Source: Marinospirillum insulare DSM 21763
Lineage (GTDB): Bacteria > Pseudomonadota > Gammaproteobacteria > Pseudomonadales > Halomonadaceae
Assembly (NCBI RefSeq): GCF_000686905.1
Contig: NZ_JMLW01000004.1
Coordinates: forward strand, 1-64,000
Length of the DNA: 64,000 bases
Direction of reading: 5' to 3'
This document shows positions 56,543 to 64,000 of the stretch, piece by piece. The translations under genes and the position numbers were made by a program. The number at the start of each line of letters is the position of its first letter. The first letter of the stretch is position 1. The notes under the pieces were generated by a model that saw only the letters and a list, made by a program, of their open reading frames with translations, had not been told where the DNA came from and did no database searches.

Positions 56543-58750
56543 TTAACTATGCCTAATTTCAAAGCATTGGTGAATTTTGCTGTTGCGCTCAAAATCTGGG
56601 TCTAGCGTTTGATGGGTAATGTCTTTAACTTCATACTTTTCTAAAATTTCTGGGCTAATTTTAAAGCCACGCAAGTTATTAGAAAAAATCAGCAAGCCAT
56701 CGGTGCTTAACCGCTGCATGGCTAAATCGACTAACTCTTCTTGGTCGCGCTGTATATCCAAGGTGCCTTGCATACGCTTAGAGTTAGAAAAAGTAGGTGG
56801 ATCCATAAAAATAAGGTCGTAAGCATTGCTTTCTTGCTTTAACCATTCACGGCAATCGGCTTGTACACGGGTATGCTTTTTCAAATCCAGTTTATTTAAG
56901 CGCAGGTTACGTTCTAACCAATCTAAATAAGTTTTAGATAAGTCTACACTGGTGGTATGAATGGCTCCGCCTACAGCTGCATGAATGGTTGCTGCACCCG
57001 TGTAACAAAAGAGGTTTAAAAAGCGTGTGCCTTGGGCTTCTTTAGCTAGACGCAAACGTATTGGCCGGTGGTCTAAAAAAATTCCTGTATCTAGGTAGTC
57101 AGTTAAGTTCACTAACAACTCTACCTGCCCTTCAACCACAGGAAAAAACACCCCTTGGCCAGCAAACTTTTCATATTGCCTTTTACCGGTTTGTTTACGG
57201 CGGGTTTTTAAATGAATTTTGTTGGCTGCCACTTCAAGTACACTAGGAATGGCTTGCAGCGCTTCCATTAAACGCTTTTGCGCCTTGCCTTCATCAACGC
57301 TTGCAGGGGGTGCATATTCTTGTACATGCACCTGGTCGTTATACACGTCTATGGCTAGGGCGTATTCAGGCATATCGGCATCATAAACGCGGTAGCAATT
57401 AATATTCTCGCGTTTTACCCAGCGTGAAAACTTCTTTAGGTTTTTAGCTAAGCGATTAGCAAACATCTGTGCGCCTTCACTTAACGGCCTAACATTAATA
57501 GAGGTTTCAATGGGGTCTTGGGTTTCAGTAACTTCATTAACCTGCTTTACCTTCTTAATAGCAGGGCTAGTACCCGCTTCAGGCACTTCAAATAAATATA
57601 AGCGGCAATCTAAGGTGGCATTGTTAATGGGGTAGCTTTTATAAGGTTTAAGTGGAATGCGGTAAGCCAGTTCTTGGTTATTGGTGTACAGCGCAAATTT
57701 CCATTGGGCATAATCTTGGCAAACTCGCTGACCTAAGTCAGCATACAGCTTTGCTAGCTGCGGTAGGTTATCTAAACGCTCACCATAGGGCGGGTTAGTA
57801 ATTAACAAGCCTCGCGCTGCAAAAGCAGGCGGTAATTCGTTTAAAGGTCGCACAAACAAGCGCACCTTGTCTAACAGGCCAGCACGTTCTAGGTTATCTT
57901 TTGCCATAGCAATAACCCGTGCATCTTGGTCACTGCCTTCAAAATTTAAAATTTTATTTGCTCCAGCAGCGCGTCTGGCTTCGGCTTCTTCCACCAAAGC
58001 CTGCCACACACTTGGCTGATGACCTAACCAGGTTTCTAAACCATGCCAAGGGCGCAACAAACCCGGTGCAACGTCTAGCGCGATAAAAGCAGCTTCAGCT
58101 AACAAAGTTCCCGAACCACAGAAGGGGTCAAACATTACGGCTTCTTCAGCTTCTGCAACCATCGCAGGCCAGCCAGCACGTAACAGCAAAGCAGCCGCCA
58201 AGTTTTCTTTTAAAGGGGCTAAACCTGCCTGTAAACGGTAGCCTCTTTGGTGCAAGCTAACACCACTTAAATCTAAGCTTAATACGGCTTTTTGGCCTTT
58301 ATCAAAACGTAAATGAAAACGCACATCGGGGCGTACTTTATCTACTGAAGGGCGGCGATCTTGCTGCTGTTTGAAGTAATCAACAATGGCATCTTTCACT
58401 CGTAAAGCCGTATCGTGGCTATTGCGTAAGTGCGGTGTAGTGCCAGACACTTCCACAAATAAAGTACCATCACCTAACAGGTGTTCGCTCCAATCCACCA
58501 AGGCCAGCCAGTTGCTTAATTCCTCTGCTGTTTCAACAAAAGCGGTATCAATTTGTAACAACACACGGTTAGCTAAGCGGGACCACAAAATAGCGCGATA
58601 GGCACTTGCTAAACTAGCCTGCCCTGTTACCCGCCCCACCCTTGCGCGAGCATCTATAAAGCCCAGGGTTTCTAGCTCTTCAGCCAGTAGTTGTTCTAGG
58701 CCGCGTGAACAAGTGGCATGAACGGTATAGGTAGCATTTAAGGATGTCAT
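56543..58750 (-). CDS. rlmKL: Bifunctional 23S rRNA methyltransferase RlmKL
   Basis: Methylates G2445 (N2) and G2069 (N7) of 23S rRNA. The 735-residue protein (E. coli 702) has a THUMP domain at the N-terminus (HATCSRGLEQLLAEELETLG). The RlmL methyltransferase follows, with FDPFCGSGTLLAEAAF and TNPPYGERL (about 205-330). The RlmK half is C-terminal, with LNLFCYTGAATIHAA and FMDPPTFSNSKRM (about 585-665). Single gene, intact. Confidence 0.96.
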   Translation of the reverse strand: MTSLNATYTVHATCSRGLEQLLAEELETLGFIDARARVGRVTGQASLASAYRAILWSRLANRVLLQIDTAFVETAEELSNWLALVDWSEHLLGDGTLFVEVSGTTPHLRNSHDTALRVKDAIVDYFKQQQDRRPSVDKVRPDVRFHLRFDKGQKAVLSLDLSGVSLHQRGYRLQAGLAPLKENLAAALLLRAGWPAMVAEAEEAVMFDPFCGSGTLLAEAAFIALDVAPGLLRPWHGLETWLGHQPSVWQALVEEAEARRAAGANKILNFEGSDQDARVIAMAKDNLERAGLLDKVRLFVRPLNELPPAFAARGLLITNPPYGERLDNLPQLAKLYADLGQRVCQDYAQWKFALYTNNQELAYRIPLKPYKSYPINNATLDCRLYLFEVPEAGTSPAIKKVKQVNEVTETQDPIETSINVRPLSEGAQMFANRLAKNLKKFSRWVKRENINCYRVYDADMPEYALAIDVYNDQVHVQEYAPPASVDEGKAQKRLMEALQAIPSVLEVAANKIHLKTRRKQTGKRQYEKFAGQGVFFPVVEGQVELLVNLTDYLDTGIFLDHRPIRLRLAKEAQGTRFLNLFCYTGAATIHAAVGGAIHTTSVDLSKTYLDWLERNLRLNKLDLKKHTRVQADCREWLKQESNAYDLIFMDPPTFSNSKRMQGTLDIQRDQEELVDLAMQRLSTDGLLIFSNNLRGFKISPEILEKYEVKDITHQTLDPDFERNSKIHQCFEIRHS

Positions 58751-58922
58751 GGTAACGCCTTTTATGGTGGAGCAATTATATTGAACAATCGGAAGTGCAA
58801 TAACGATAAATAAATAAAGCTATCAATCTTAACTCTTCTAGCTTATCAATAGAGATGAGGCATTCAAGTGACCTGCCGTAGAAGAAAGCACCATCTTAAC
58901 AATAAACAAGAGGCTGTACTCT

Positions 58923-59141
58923 ATGAAGCGTCAAAAACGTGATCGTACCCAAAGCGTTTATACTCGTGGTTACAAAGTTGGTTTAGCTGGGCAATCAAGA
59001 GAGAAATGCCCTAATCAACAAGACGACCTACGTACTAGTTGGATGAATGGCTGGCGAGAAGGTCGAGAAGACCGATGGTCAGGTATGAATGGCGTATCTG
59101 CTATTCATAAAAACCCCGCTGTTACCCTCGGCAGCTCCTGA
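58923..59141 (+). CDS. rmf: Ribosome modulation factor
   Basis: RMF binds 70S ribosomes in stationary phase and joins them into inactive 100S dimers. The 72-residue protein has the conserved core MKRQKRDRTQSVYTRGY and WMNGWREGREDRW, like E. coli RMF (55), with a longer non-conserved tail. A strong terminator follows. It is divergent from rlmKL, whose product also acts on the ribosome. Confidence 0.95.
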   Translation: MKRQKRDRTQSVYTRGYKVGLAGQSREKCPNQQDDLRTSWMNGWREGREDRWSGMNGVSAIHKNPAVTLGSS

Positions 59142-59202
59142 TACCTTTTAAGGTTCATTCCTATATAGTTCGATCACTCCGCATTGAACAAACTCACTTA
59201 GA

Positions 59203-59227
59203 ACCCATGCTTAAGCATGGGTCTTTT
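59203..59227 (+). terminator. Terminator after rmf
   Basis: The 20-bp palindrome ACCCATGCTTAAGCATGGGT, followed by CTTTT, forms a strong hairpin 60 nt past the rmf stop. Confidence 0.88.
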
Positions 59228-59293
59228 GCTTTGGTAGCTTCATCCTTCAGGATCATGGATAATACCGCACTAATCGAATGAAGGATTTCTTTA

Positions 59294-60211
59294 ATGTGGT
59301 TTAAAGCCTTACGTATATATCAGGCGCGTAGCAAGCAGCCTTGGAGTAGTGACTCCTTAGAATCAGCCCTAGCAACTAAACCTTTTCGCCCTTGCACCAG
59401 CAGTGAAGAAAGTACCGCTGGCTGGGTTTCGCCATCGAATAGTTCCATGCTAGTGCATAGCCAGGGTGATCACTGGCTAATTAAATTAAAAATAGAAGAA
59501 AAAATTCTTCCAGCGAGTGTTGTGCGTGAACAATTAACTGAAGAAATTGAGGCCTTAGAAGCTGCTGAGAATCGTCGTATAGGTCGTAAAGAACGCAAAG
59601 ACCTAACAGACGAAGTGCGTTTAAGCCTTTTACCTAAAGCTTTTACCCGTTCACGTTATGTTTGGGTGTGGTTAGACGGTAAAAACAACCGCATTATGCT
59701 AGACACCACTACCGACAAACAAGCAGAACTAGCCTTAAATTTGCTGCGTGAAGGTTTGGGCAGCCTGCCAGTGATTCCTTTAAATACGCAGCTAGCACCT
59801 GTACAAGTCATGACTAATTGGGTAGCTAAACAACCACCCCAAGGCATAGAATTACTTGATAGCTGCGAACTTCGTGACGCAGAAGACGATAAATCCATTA
59901 TGCGTTGTCGAGGACAAGATTTAGCCAGTGATGAAATTCAACAACTCTTAGCTGCAGATAAACGCGTAACCCAGCTAGGCTTAAACTGGCAAGAGCAATT
60001 GAGCTTTACACTCACTGACAGCCTAATGTTAAAAAGCTTAAACTTTGCAGAAGAGCTATTAGAAGAAGCTGCAGATGTTAATCCAGATCAAGACCCTTTA
60101 GTTGCACTGGATGCTGAATTTATTTTAATGAGCAATACTTTAAGCACGCTAATTGACCAACTGGTGACTTACCACCAGGGCCTAAGTGATAACCTACAAG
60201 CAGACGAATAA
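59294..60211 (+). CDS. rdgC: Recombination-associated protein RdgC
   Basis: RdgC is a ring-shaped DNA-binding protein that restrains RecA. The 305-residue protein opens MWFKALRIYQ, has CTSSEESTAGWVSP and RKERKDLTDEVRLSLLPKAF, the conserved RdgC features, and ends in an acidic tail. Length fits E. coli (303). An AAGGA site precedes the start. Followed by the acyltransferase gene 24 nt downstream. Confidence 0.95.
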   Translation: MWFKALRIYQARSKQPWSSDSLESALATKPFRPCTSSEESTAGWVSPSNSSMLVHSQGDHWLIKLKIEEKILPASVVREQLTEEIEALEAAENRRIGRKERKDLTDEVRLSLLPKAFTRSRYVWVWLDGKNNRIMLDTTTDKQAELALNLLREGLGSLPVIPLNTQLAPVQVMTNWVAKQPPQGIELLDSCELRDAEDDKSIMRCRGQDLASDEIQQLLAADKRVTQLGLNWQEQLSFTLTDSLMLKSLNFAEELLEEAADVNPDQDPLVALDAEFILMSNTLSTLIDQLVTYHQGLSDNLQADE

Positions 60212-60235
60212 TAAAACCTGAGGTTTGTTGTAACG

Positions 60236-61393
60236 ATGGAAACCAGCTTAATGAATGCCTCTCCCGAGGCCTTTGACGAAATACGCCCCTACCGTGATGA
60301 AGAAGTCCGCGAGGTGGTTGAACGGCTAACCAAAGATGCTGAGTTTAAAAAGGCTATTTTGCGTTTTAAATTTCCTAAACTAGCCAATTCGCTACTTGCC
60401 TTACCCTTGGCTTGGTTAGTAGGGCGTGAGCTGAGCAAACGTTTAGCAAAAATTAATACAATACATGACCTACAAGTTTACGTTGAAAGCTATATGGCTG
60501 AAATGATCGCCAACACCACTCAAGGCTTTAGTGTCGAAGGCTTAGAAAATCTAAAAGCAGATGAAAGCTATCTATTCATTAGTAATCACCGTGATATTGC
60601 TATGGATCCAGCCTTTGTAAACTATGCCTTACACGTTAAAGGTAGGAACACAGTACGCATTGCTATAGGTGACAATCTTTTAAAAAAGAACTATGTCAAT
60701 GATTTAATGCGTCTAAATAAAAGCTTTATCGTTCAACGTTCAGCTAAGGGTGTCAGGCAAATGATGGCTGCCTTTAACCTCTTATCTCGCTATATTCATC
60801 ATAGTATCAAAGAAGAGAACCATTCTATTTGGATAGCTCAAAAAGAAGGCCGAGCTAAAGATGGTATCGACCGAACAGACCCTGCCATTATTAAAATGTT
60901 TTATATGGCAGAAAAAAAATCGGGTAAATCCTTTGGAGAGTGCATAGCTGGTTTAAAAATTGTACCCGTTGCACTCAGTTATGAATACGATCCACTAGAT
61001 ATAGACAAGTCACGCGAACTCGTTCAAATAGAACAAGAAGGTCACTATGCTAAAAGTGAATTTGAAGATATAACCAGCATTGCTCAAGGCATTGCAGGGT
61101 TTAAAGGCAAGGTGCAAGTGGCTTTTGGCCAACCGTTAGGAAAGAACTATGCCGATGCTGATGCAGTCGCTGCTGAGGTAGACAGGCAAATACGTCAGCT
61201 TTACAAACTTTACCCTAGCAACTACCTAGCCTTAGAAGCTTTAAATGAAGCGGAAGATTTTACGATTCCTACATTTGATGCACGCACTAAAGCTGAATTC
61301 ACTCAACGCCTAGCCACCTGCCCTGAAGATTACAAACAACAATGGCTAAAGCTCTACGCTAACCCAGTTAAAAACTACCTAGGTAGGCTTTAA
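60236..61393 (+). CDS. Membrane-associated acyltransferase (PlsC/glycerol-3-phosphate acyltransferase family)
   Basis: The 385-residue protein carries the acyltransferase block ESYLFISNHRDIAMDPAFVN. The His is followed by Asp after five residues (HRDIAMD), while NHRD itself fits the alternative HxD reading. KSFIVQRSAKGVRQ and the EGRAKDG segment (EGxR-like) follow. It probably acylates a lysophospholipid or glycerol phosphate at the inner membrane. It sits after rdgC and 32 nt before the CDF gene. Substrate is inferred from family only. Confidence 0.8.
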   Translation: METSLMNASPEAFDEIRPYRDEEVREVVERLTKDAEFKKAILRFKFPKLANSLLALPLAWLVGRELSKRLAKINTIHDLQVYVESYMAEMIANTTQGFSVEGLENLKADESYLFISNHRDIAMDPAFVNYALHVKGRNTVRIAIGDNLLKKNYVNDLMRLNKSFIVQRSAKGVRQMMAAFNLLSRYIHHSIKEENHSIWIAQKEGRAKDGIDRTDPAIIKMFYMAEKKSGKSFGECIAGLKIVPVALSYEYDPLDIDKSRELVQIEQEGHYAKSEFEDITSIAQGIAGFKGKVQVAFGQPLGKNYADADAVAAEVDRQIRQLYKLYPSNYLALEALNEAEDFTIPTFDARTKAEFTQRLATCPEDYKQQWLKLYANPVKNYLGRL

Positions 61394-61425
61394 TAGCAAG
61401 AAACACTTCCAAACAGGTAATAAAA

Positions 61426-62631
61426 ATGCCTAACAATCGAGCAGCAGAAACACGCGCTGCACACAAGGTTACTTTAATAGGCATGCTAGTTAATGCCCTC
61501 AATGCCTTAGCTAAAATTTTAGTGGGTGTTTGGGCTAACTCTAGCGCGCTGATTGCAGATGCCATTCACTCCTTCTCTGACTTACTTAGCGATGCCTTAG
61601 TGTTAGTCGCCACGCATTTTGGTCGCCAAAAGCCAGACGAAGACCATCCTTATGGGCATGACCGCTACGAAACCCTTGCTACACTGTTACTTGGAACTAT
61701 TTTAATTGCTGTAGCAGGTGCTTTAGTTTGGGATAGCCTTAGACGCTTACTTCAGCCAGGCGAACTCATTATACCTGGCACTTTAGCCCTAGTGGTTGCA
61801 GCTGCCTCGGTATTAAGTAAAGAATGGATTTATCGCTACACCTTAAAAATAGCCAAAAAAATCAACTCTAAACTGTTAGAAGCCAATGCTTGGCACCACC
61901 GTACCGATGCGCTCTCATCCATAGTGGTGTTTATTGCCCTGCTTGGTAGTTTGTTTGGTTTTAGTTGGTTAGATCAGCTAGCAGCTGTAATAGTAGGCAT
62001 TATGGTCGCTAAAATGGGTGCCGAGCTTATTTGGGAAAGCTTAAAAGAGCTAGTAGACACTGCCCTACCCGCAGAAGAAACAGACAGAATTTATAGTGCC
62101 GCTAGAAGTATTCCGGGTGTAAGAGATGTTCACCACTTGCGTACTCGTACTATGGGAAGCCGTACTTTGCTAGATATTCACCTACAAGTTGCTCCCTACT
62201 TAAGTGTTTCTGAAGGCCATGAAATTGGTGTTTGGGTAGCTAGAAAGCTACGCGATGACTTTGAGCACATTTCTGATGTTACCTTTCATATAGACCCAGA
62301 AGATGACGAAGAAACTGATAACCCAGATCCAGCCAATATGCTGCCTTTACGCCCTAATATTATGGCGCAGTTGCATAGCTGCTGGCAGGGTGACGAAGAC
62401 TATGAACGACCCCACCACACTACCTTGCACTACCTAGACCTCAGCATAGATGTTGATCTGTTTTATCCAGCCGATCAAATAGAAACCTCACAAATTAGTG
62501 ATTTTGAAACACGCTTAAAAACCAAGGCAGAGCACCTACCTTGGTTGCGTGATGTAAAAGTGTGGGTGGGCTATATCACCCCTAGAGAAACCGCTAAAAA
62601 GCAAAAAATTTACTGTGTTAAAGAAATATAG
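61426..62631 (+). CDS. Cation diffusion facilitator (FieF-like) metal exporter
   Basis: Zinc/iron-type exporter of 401 residues. Six membrane segments are predicted. The metal site pattern is ADAIHSFSDLLSDALVL (about 46-62) and NAWHHRTDALSSIVVF (about 153-168). The C-terminal cytosolic domain (about 210-300) has VRDVHHLRTRTMGSRTLLDI. An extra C-terminal extension of about 90 residues (residues 310-401) is longer than in E. coli FieF (300). It is followed 9 nt later by gloA. Confidence 0.9.
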   Translation: MPNNRAAETRAAHKVTLIGMLVNALNALAKILVGVWANSSALIADAIHSFSDLLSDALVLVATHFGRQKPDEDHPYGHDRYETLATLLLGTILIAVAGALVWDSLRRLLQPGELIIPGTLALVVAAASVLSKEWIYRYTLKIAKKINSKLLEANAWHHRTDALSSIVVFIALLGSLFGFSWLDQLAAVIVGIMVAKMGAELIWESLKELVDTALPAEETDRIYSAARSIPGVRDVHHLRTRTMGSRTLLDIHLQVAPYLSVSEGHEIGVWVARKLRDDFEHISDVTFHIDPEDDEETDNPDPANMLPLRPNIMAQLHSCWQGDEDYERPHHTTLHYLDLSIDVDLFYPADQIETSQISDFETRLKTKAEHLPWLRDVKVWVGYITPRETAKKQKIYCVKEI

Positions 62632-62640
62632 GTTATAACC

Positions 62641-63048
62641 ATGAGAATACTACACACCATGCTTCGTGTTAGTGACTTAGATAAGTCTCTACATTTTTAT
62701 ACTCAAGTGATGGGTATGCAATTATTGCGTACTAGCAAAAATGAAGACTACCGTTACACCTTAGCTTTTGTTGGCTATGGTAATGAAGCTGACACTGCTG
62801 TGATTGAACTCACTTATAACTGGGATACAGACCAATACGATTTAGGCACTGGTTATGGGCATATCGCCATAGAAGTAGAAGATGTATATAGCAGCTGTGA
62901 CAAACTGCGAGCGGCTGGTGCAAAAATTACCCGTGAACCTGGGCCTGTACTTGGTGGCAGCACTGAAATAGCTTTTGTTGAAGACCCAGATGGCTACAAA
63001 ATAGAATTAATTGCCAGCAAGGGTGCTGGTCAAGGCTTAGAAGGTTAA
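62641..63048 (+). CDS. gloA: Lactoylglutathione lyase (glyoxalase I)
   Basis: GloA converts methylglyoxal-glutathione hemithioacetal to lactoylglutathione. The 135-residue protein starts [20 protein letters not shown], has [20 protein letters not shown] and GYKIELIA; the four metal ligands (His5, Glu56, His74, Glu122 in E. coli) are at matching places. This is the Ni-type enzyme. Terminator follows. It pairs with frmA/fghA elsewhere in the window as aldehyde detoxification. Confidence 0.97.
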   Translation: MRILHTMLRVSDLDKSLHFYTQVMGMQLLRTSKNEDYRYTLAFVGYGNEADTAVIELTYNWDTDQYDLGTGYGHIAIEVEDVYSSCDKLRAAGAKITREPGPVLGGSTEIAFVEDPDGYKIELIASKGAGQGLEG

Positions 63049-63062
63049 CTGATGACTGTAAT

Positions 63063-63098
63063 AACCCCCAGAAGCTAGCTTTTGGGGGTTATTTTTTT
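63063..63098. terminator. Terminator between gloA and the chemoreceptor
   Basis: AACCCCCA pairs with TTGGGGGTT around an 11-nt loop and ends in a T-run on the plus strand. It is convergent with the minus-strand gene. Confidence 0.9.
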
Positions 63099-63120
63099 AG
63101 GTGTTTAAGACCAGCAAAGT

Positions 63121-64000
63121 TTAAATAGAGCGGGCAATCTTTTCCATTTCTTGCCCTGCTTTTGCTACTGAAGCACTCTGCTGGGTAATTTCAGACGTTT
63201 CATTTTGCAAAACAGCAACAGCTTCTGCTAGATGAATTATATTGCTATTCACTTCTTCCATAGTAGTCTGCTGCTGAACAGTTGTGCTTGCTATTTGCAA
63301 ATTCATCTGCTCTAACTGGCTAACAGCCTGTTGAATGTCTGTCAGTGCCTGCTCTGCTTCTTTTGAATACTCTACAGTTTCTGTGGCTTGTTTAGCACCA
63401 GCATCCATAGTGCTAATTGCTTGTACAATTAAGCCTCTTAGGTTCTGAATAACATCTTGTGTACGTTCAGTCGATTCTCTAGTTTGCTCTGCTAGGGTAC
63501 GCACTTCATCGGCTACCACAGCAAAACCTCGACCATGCTCACCCGCACGCGCAGCTTCTATTGCCGCATTAAGGGCTAGTAAGTTGGTTTGCTCAGCAAT
63601 GCTAGTAATGCTATCAAGCACTTCACCTATTTGCTCACTAGAGTGGTGCAACTCTTGTAACTCTTTAGCAGCATCACTAATACGGTCAGACAAGGCACTA
63701 ATTTGCTTCTGGTTATGAACCAAAGCTTCATGCCCTCTATTAGCCTGCTCTTTAACCCGAACACTATCATCTGAGGCAAGTTTTGCATGTTGAGCAACCT
63801 CCTCAAACGTTTGCGTCAGCTCACTGGCTGCTGAAGCCACTTGATCCATTTCTTGTGACTGCTTACTTACTTGCTGACTCAGTGTTGAACCAGTGTTTTC
63901 TAGTTGGTTGGAAGCCTGAGTAAGCCCTTCTGCCACCTGAACAATGCTAGAGACTGAACCTCCTAACTTTTCCATAAAAAAGTTAAAGTTATTAGTGACT
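63121..64000 (-). CDS. Methyl-accepting chemotaxis protein, partial (N-terminus outside window)
   Basis: The frame stays open to the right edge, so the N-terminal sensor, membrane segments and HAMP lie beyond it. The visible 293 residues are the cytoplasmic signalling rod with the conserved tip [20 protein letters not shown] and [20 protein letters not shown]. The sensor type cannot be told from this window. It is the second chemoreceptor, besides the one at 29.5 kb. Confidence 0.93.
   Translation of the reverse strand, partial: VTNNFNFFMEKLGGSVSSIVQVAEGLTQASNQLENTGSTLSQQVSKQSQEMDQVASAASELTQTFEEVAQHAKLASDDSVRVKEQANRGHEALVHNQKQISALSDRISDAAKELQELHHSSEQIGEVLDSITSIAEQTNLLALNAAIEAARAGEHGRGFAVVADEVRTLAEQTRESTERTQDVIQNLRGLIVQAISTMDAGAKQATETVEYSKEAEQALTDIQQAVSQLEQMNLQIASTTVQQQTTMEEVNSNIIHLAEAVAVLQNETSEITQQSASVAKAGQEMEKIARSI

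Noticed and set aside
60236-61393. Acyltransferase inactive because HxxxxD is spaced by five residues
   Set aside because: NHRD also fits a functional His-Asp reading and the rest of the domain is intact, so loss of function is not supported.

Overview
The window comes from a gammaproteobacterium, most likely an Oceanospirillales/Pseudomonadales-type relative. This rests on content: a serC-pheA-hisC-tyrA::aroA aromatic amino-acid operon, LptE, RdgC, RlmKL, a ribosome modulation factor, RNase II and two chemoreceptors. Codon use is moderately AT-rich. No species can be named from the sequence alone.

Layout. 1-10.8 kb is a complete type I-E CRISPR-Cas locus read on the minus strand: a WYL-domain regulator, cas3, cas8e, cse2, cas6e, cas7e, cas5e, cas1, cas2, a 50-bp leader, then an array of at least 27 repeats that runs off the left edge. 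10.9-21.2 kb is housekeeping: leuS-lptE-holA, a double-DUF1266 protein, DUF488, a nitrilase-family amidase and rnb. 21.3-29.3 kb holds an HD-GYP-like protein with a broken HD motif and a branched-chain amino-acid-type (or aromatic acid) ABC importer. The last ATPase of that importer is fused to a hemerythrin domain, and it is divergent from a PaaX-type regulator. 29.5-40.2 kb has a chemoreceptor, the glutathione-dependent formaldehyde pathway (frmA-fghA), a BrnT/BrnA toxin-antitoxin pair, tRNA-Ser(GGA), a thioesterase and nitroreductase pair, a YadGH-type exporter, RarD and an MFS permease. 40.2-48.3 kb holds a MASE3-PAS-GGDEF-EAL protein and the aromatic/serine/histidine biosynthesis operon. 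48.4-55.3 kb is a TPP-riboswitch-controlled thiamine ABC transporter (thiBPQ). 55.4-64 kb has a small membrane protein, a ClpP-like exported protease, rlmKL, rmf, rdgC, an acyltransferase, a CDF metal exporter, gloA and a chemoreceptor cut by the right edge.

Most striking parts. (1) The thiP-thiQ junction is split by about 2.8 kb of toxin-antitoxin genes (Phd-like antitoxin, ParD-like antitoxin with a truncated RelE/ParE toxin, HipBA). Short duplicated pieces of the thiP 3' end and thiQ 5' end are embedded between them, so the locus reads as two 'thiP end - TA cassette - thiQ start' units joined together. (2) The hemerythrin-LivF fusion puts a likely di-iron oxygen/redox domain on a transporter ATPase. 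(3) The I-E system has cas6e moved next to cse2, a very short leader, a tandem duplication of two spacers, and a base next to every repeat that is strictly pyrimidine in the crRNA sense, which suggests a PAM ending in Y.
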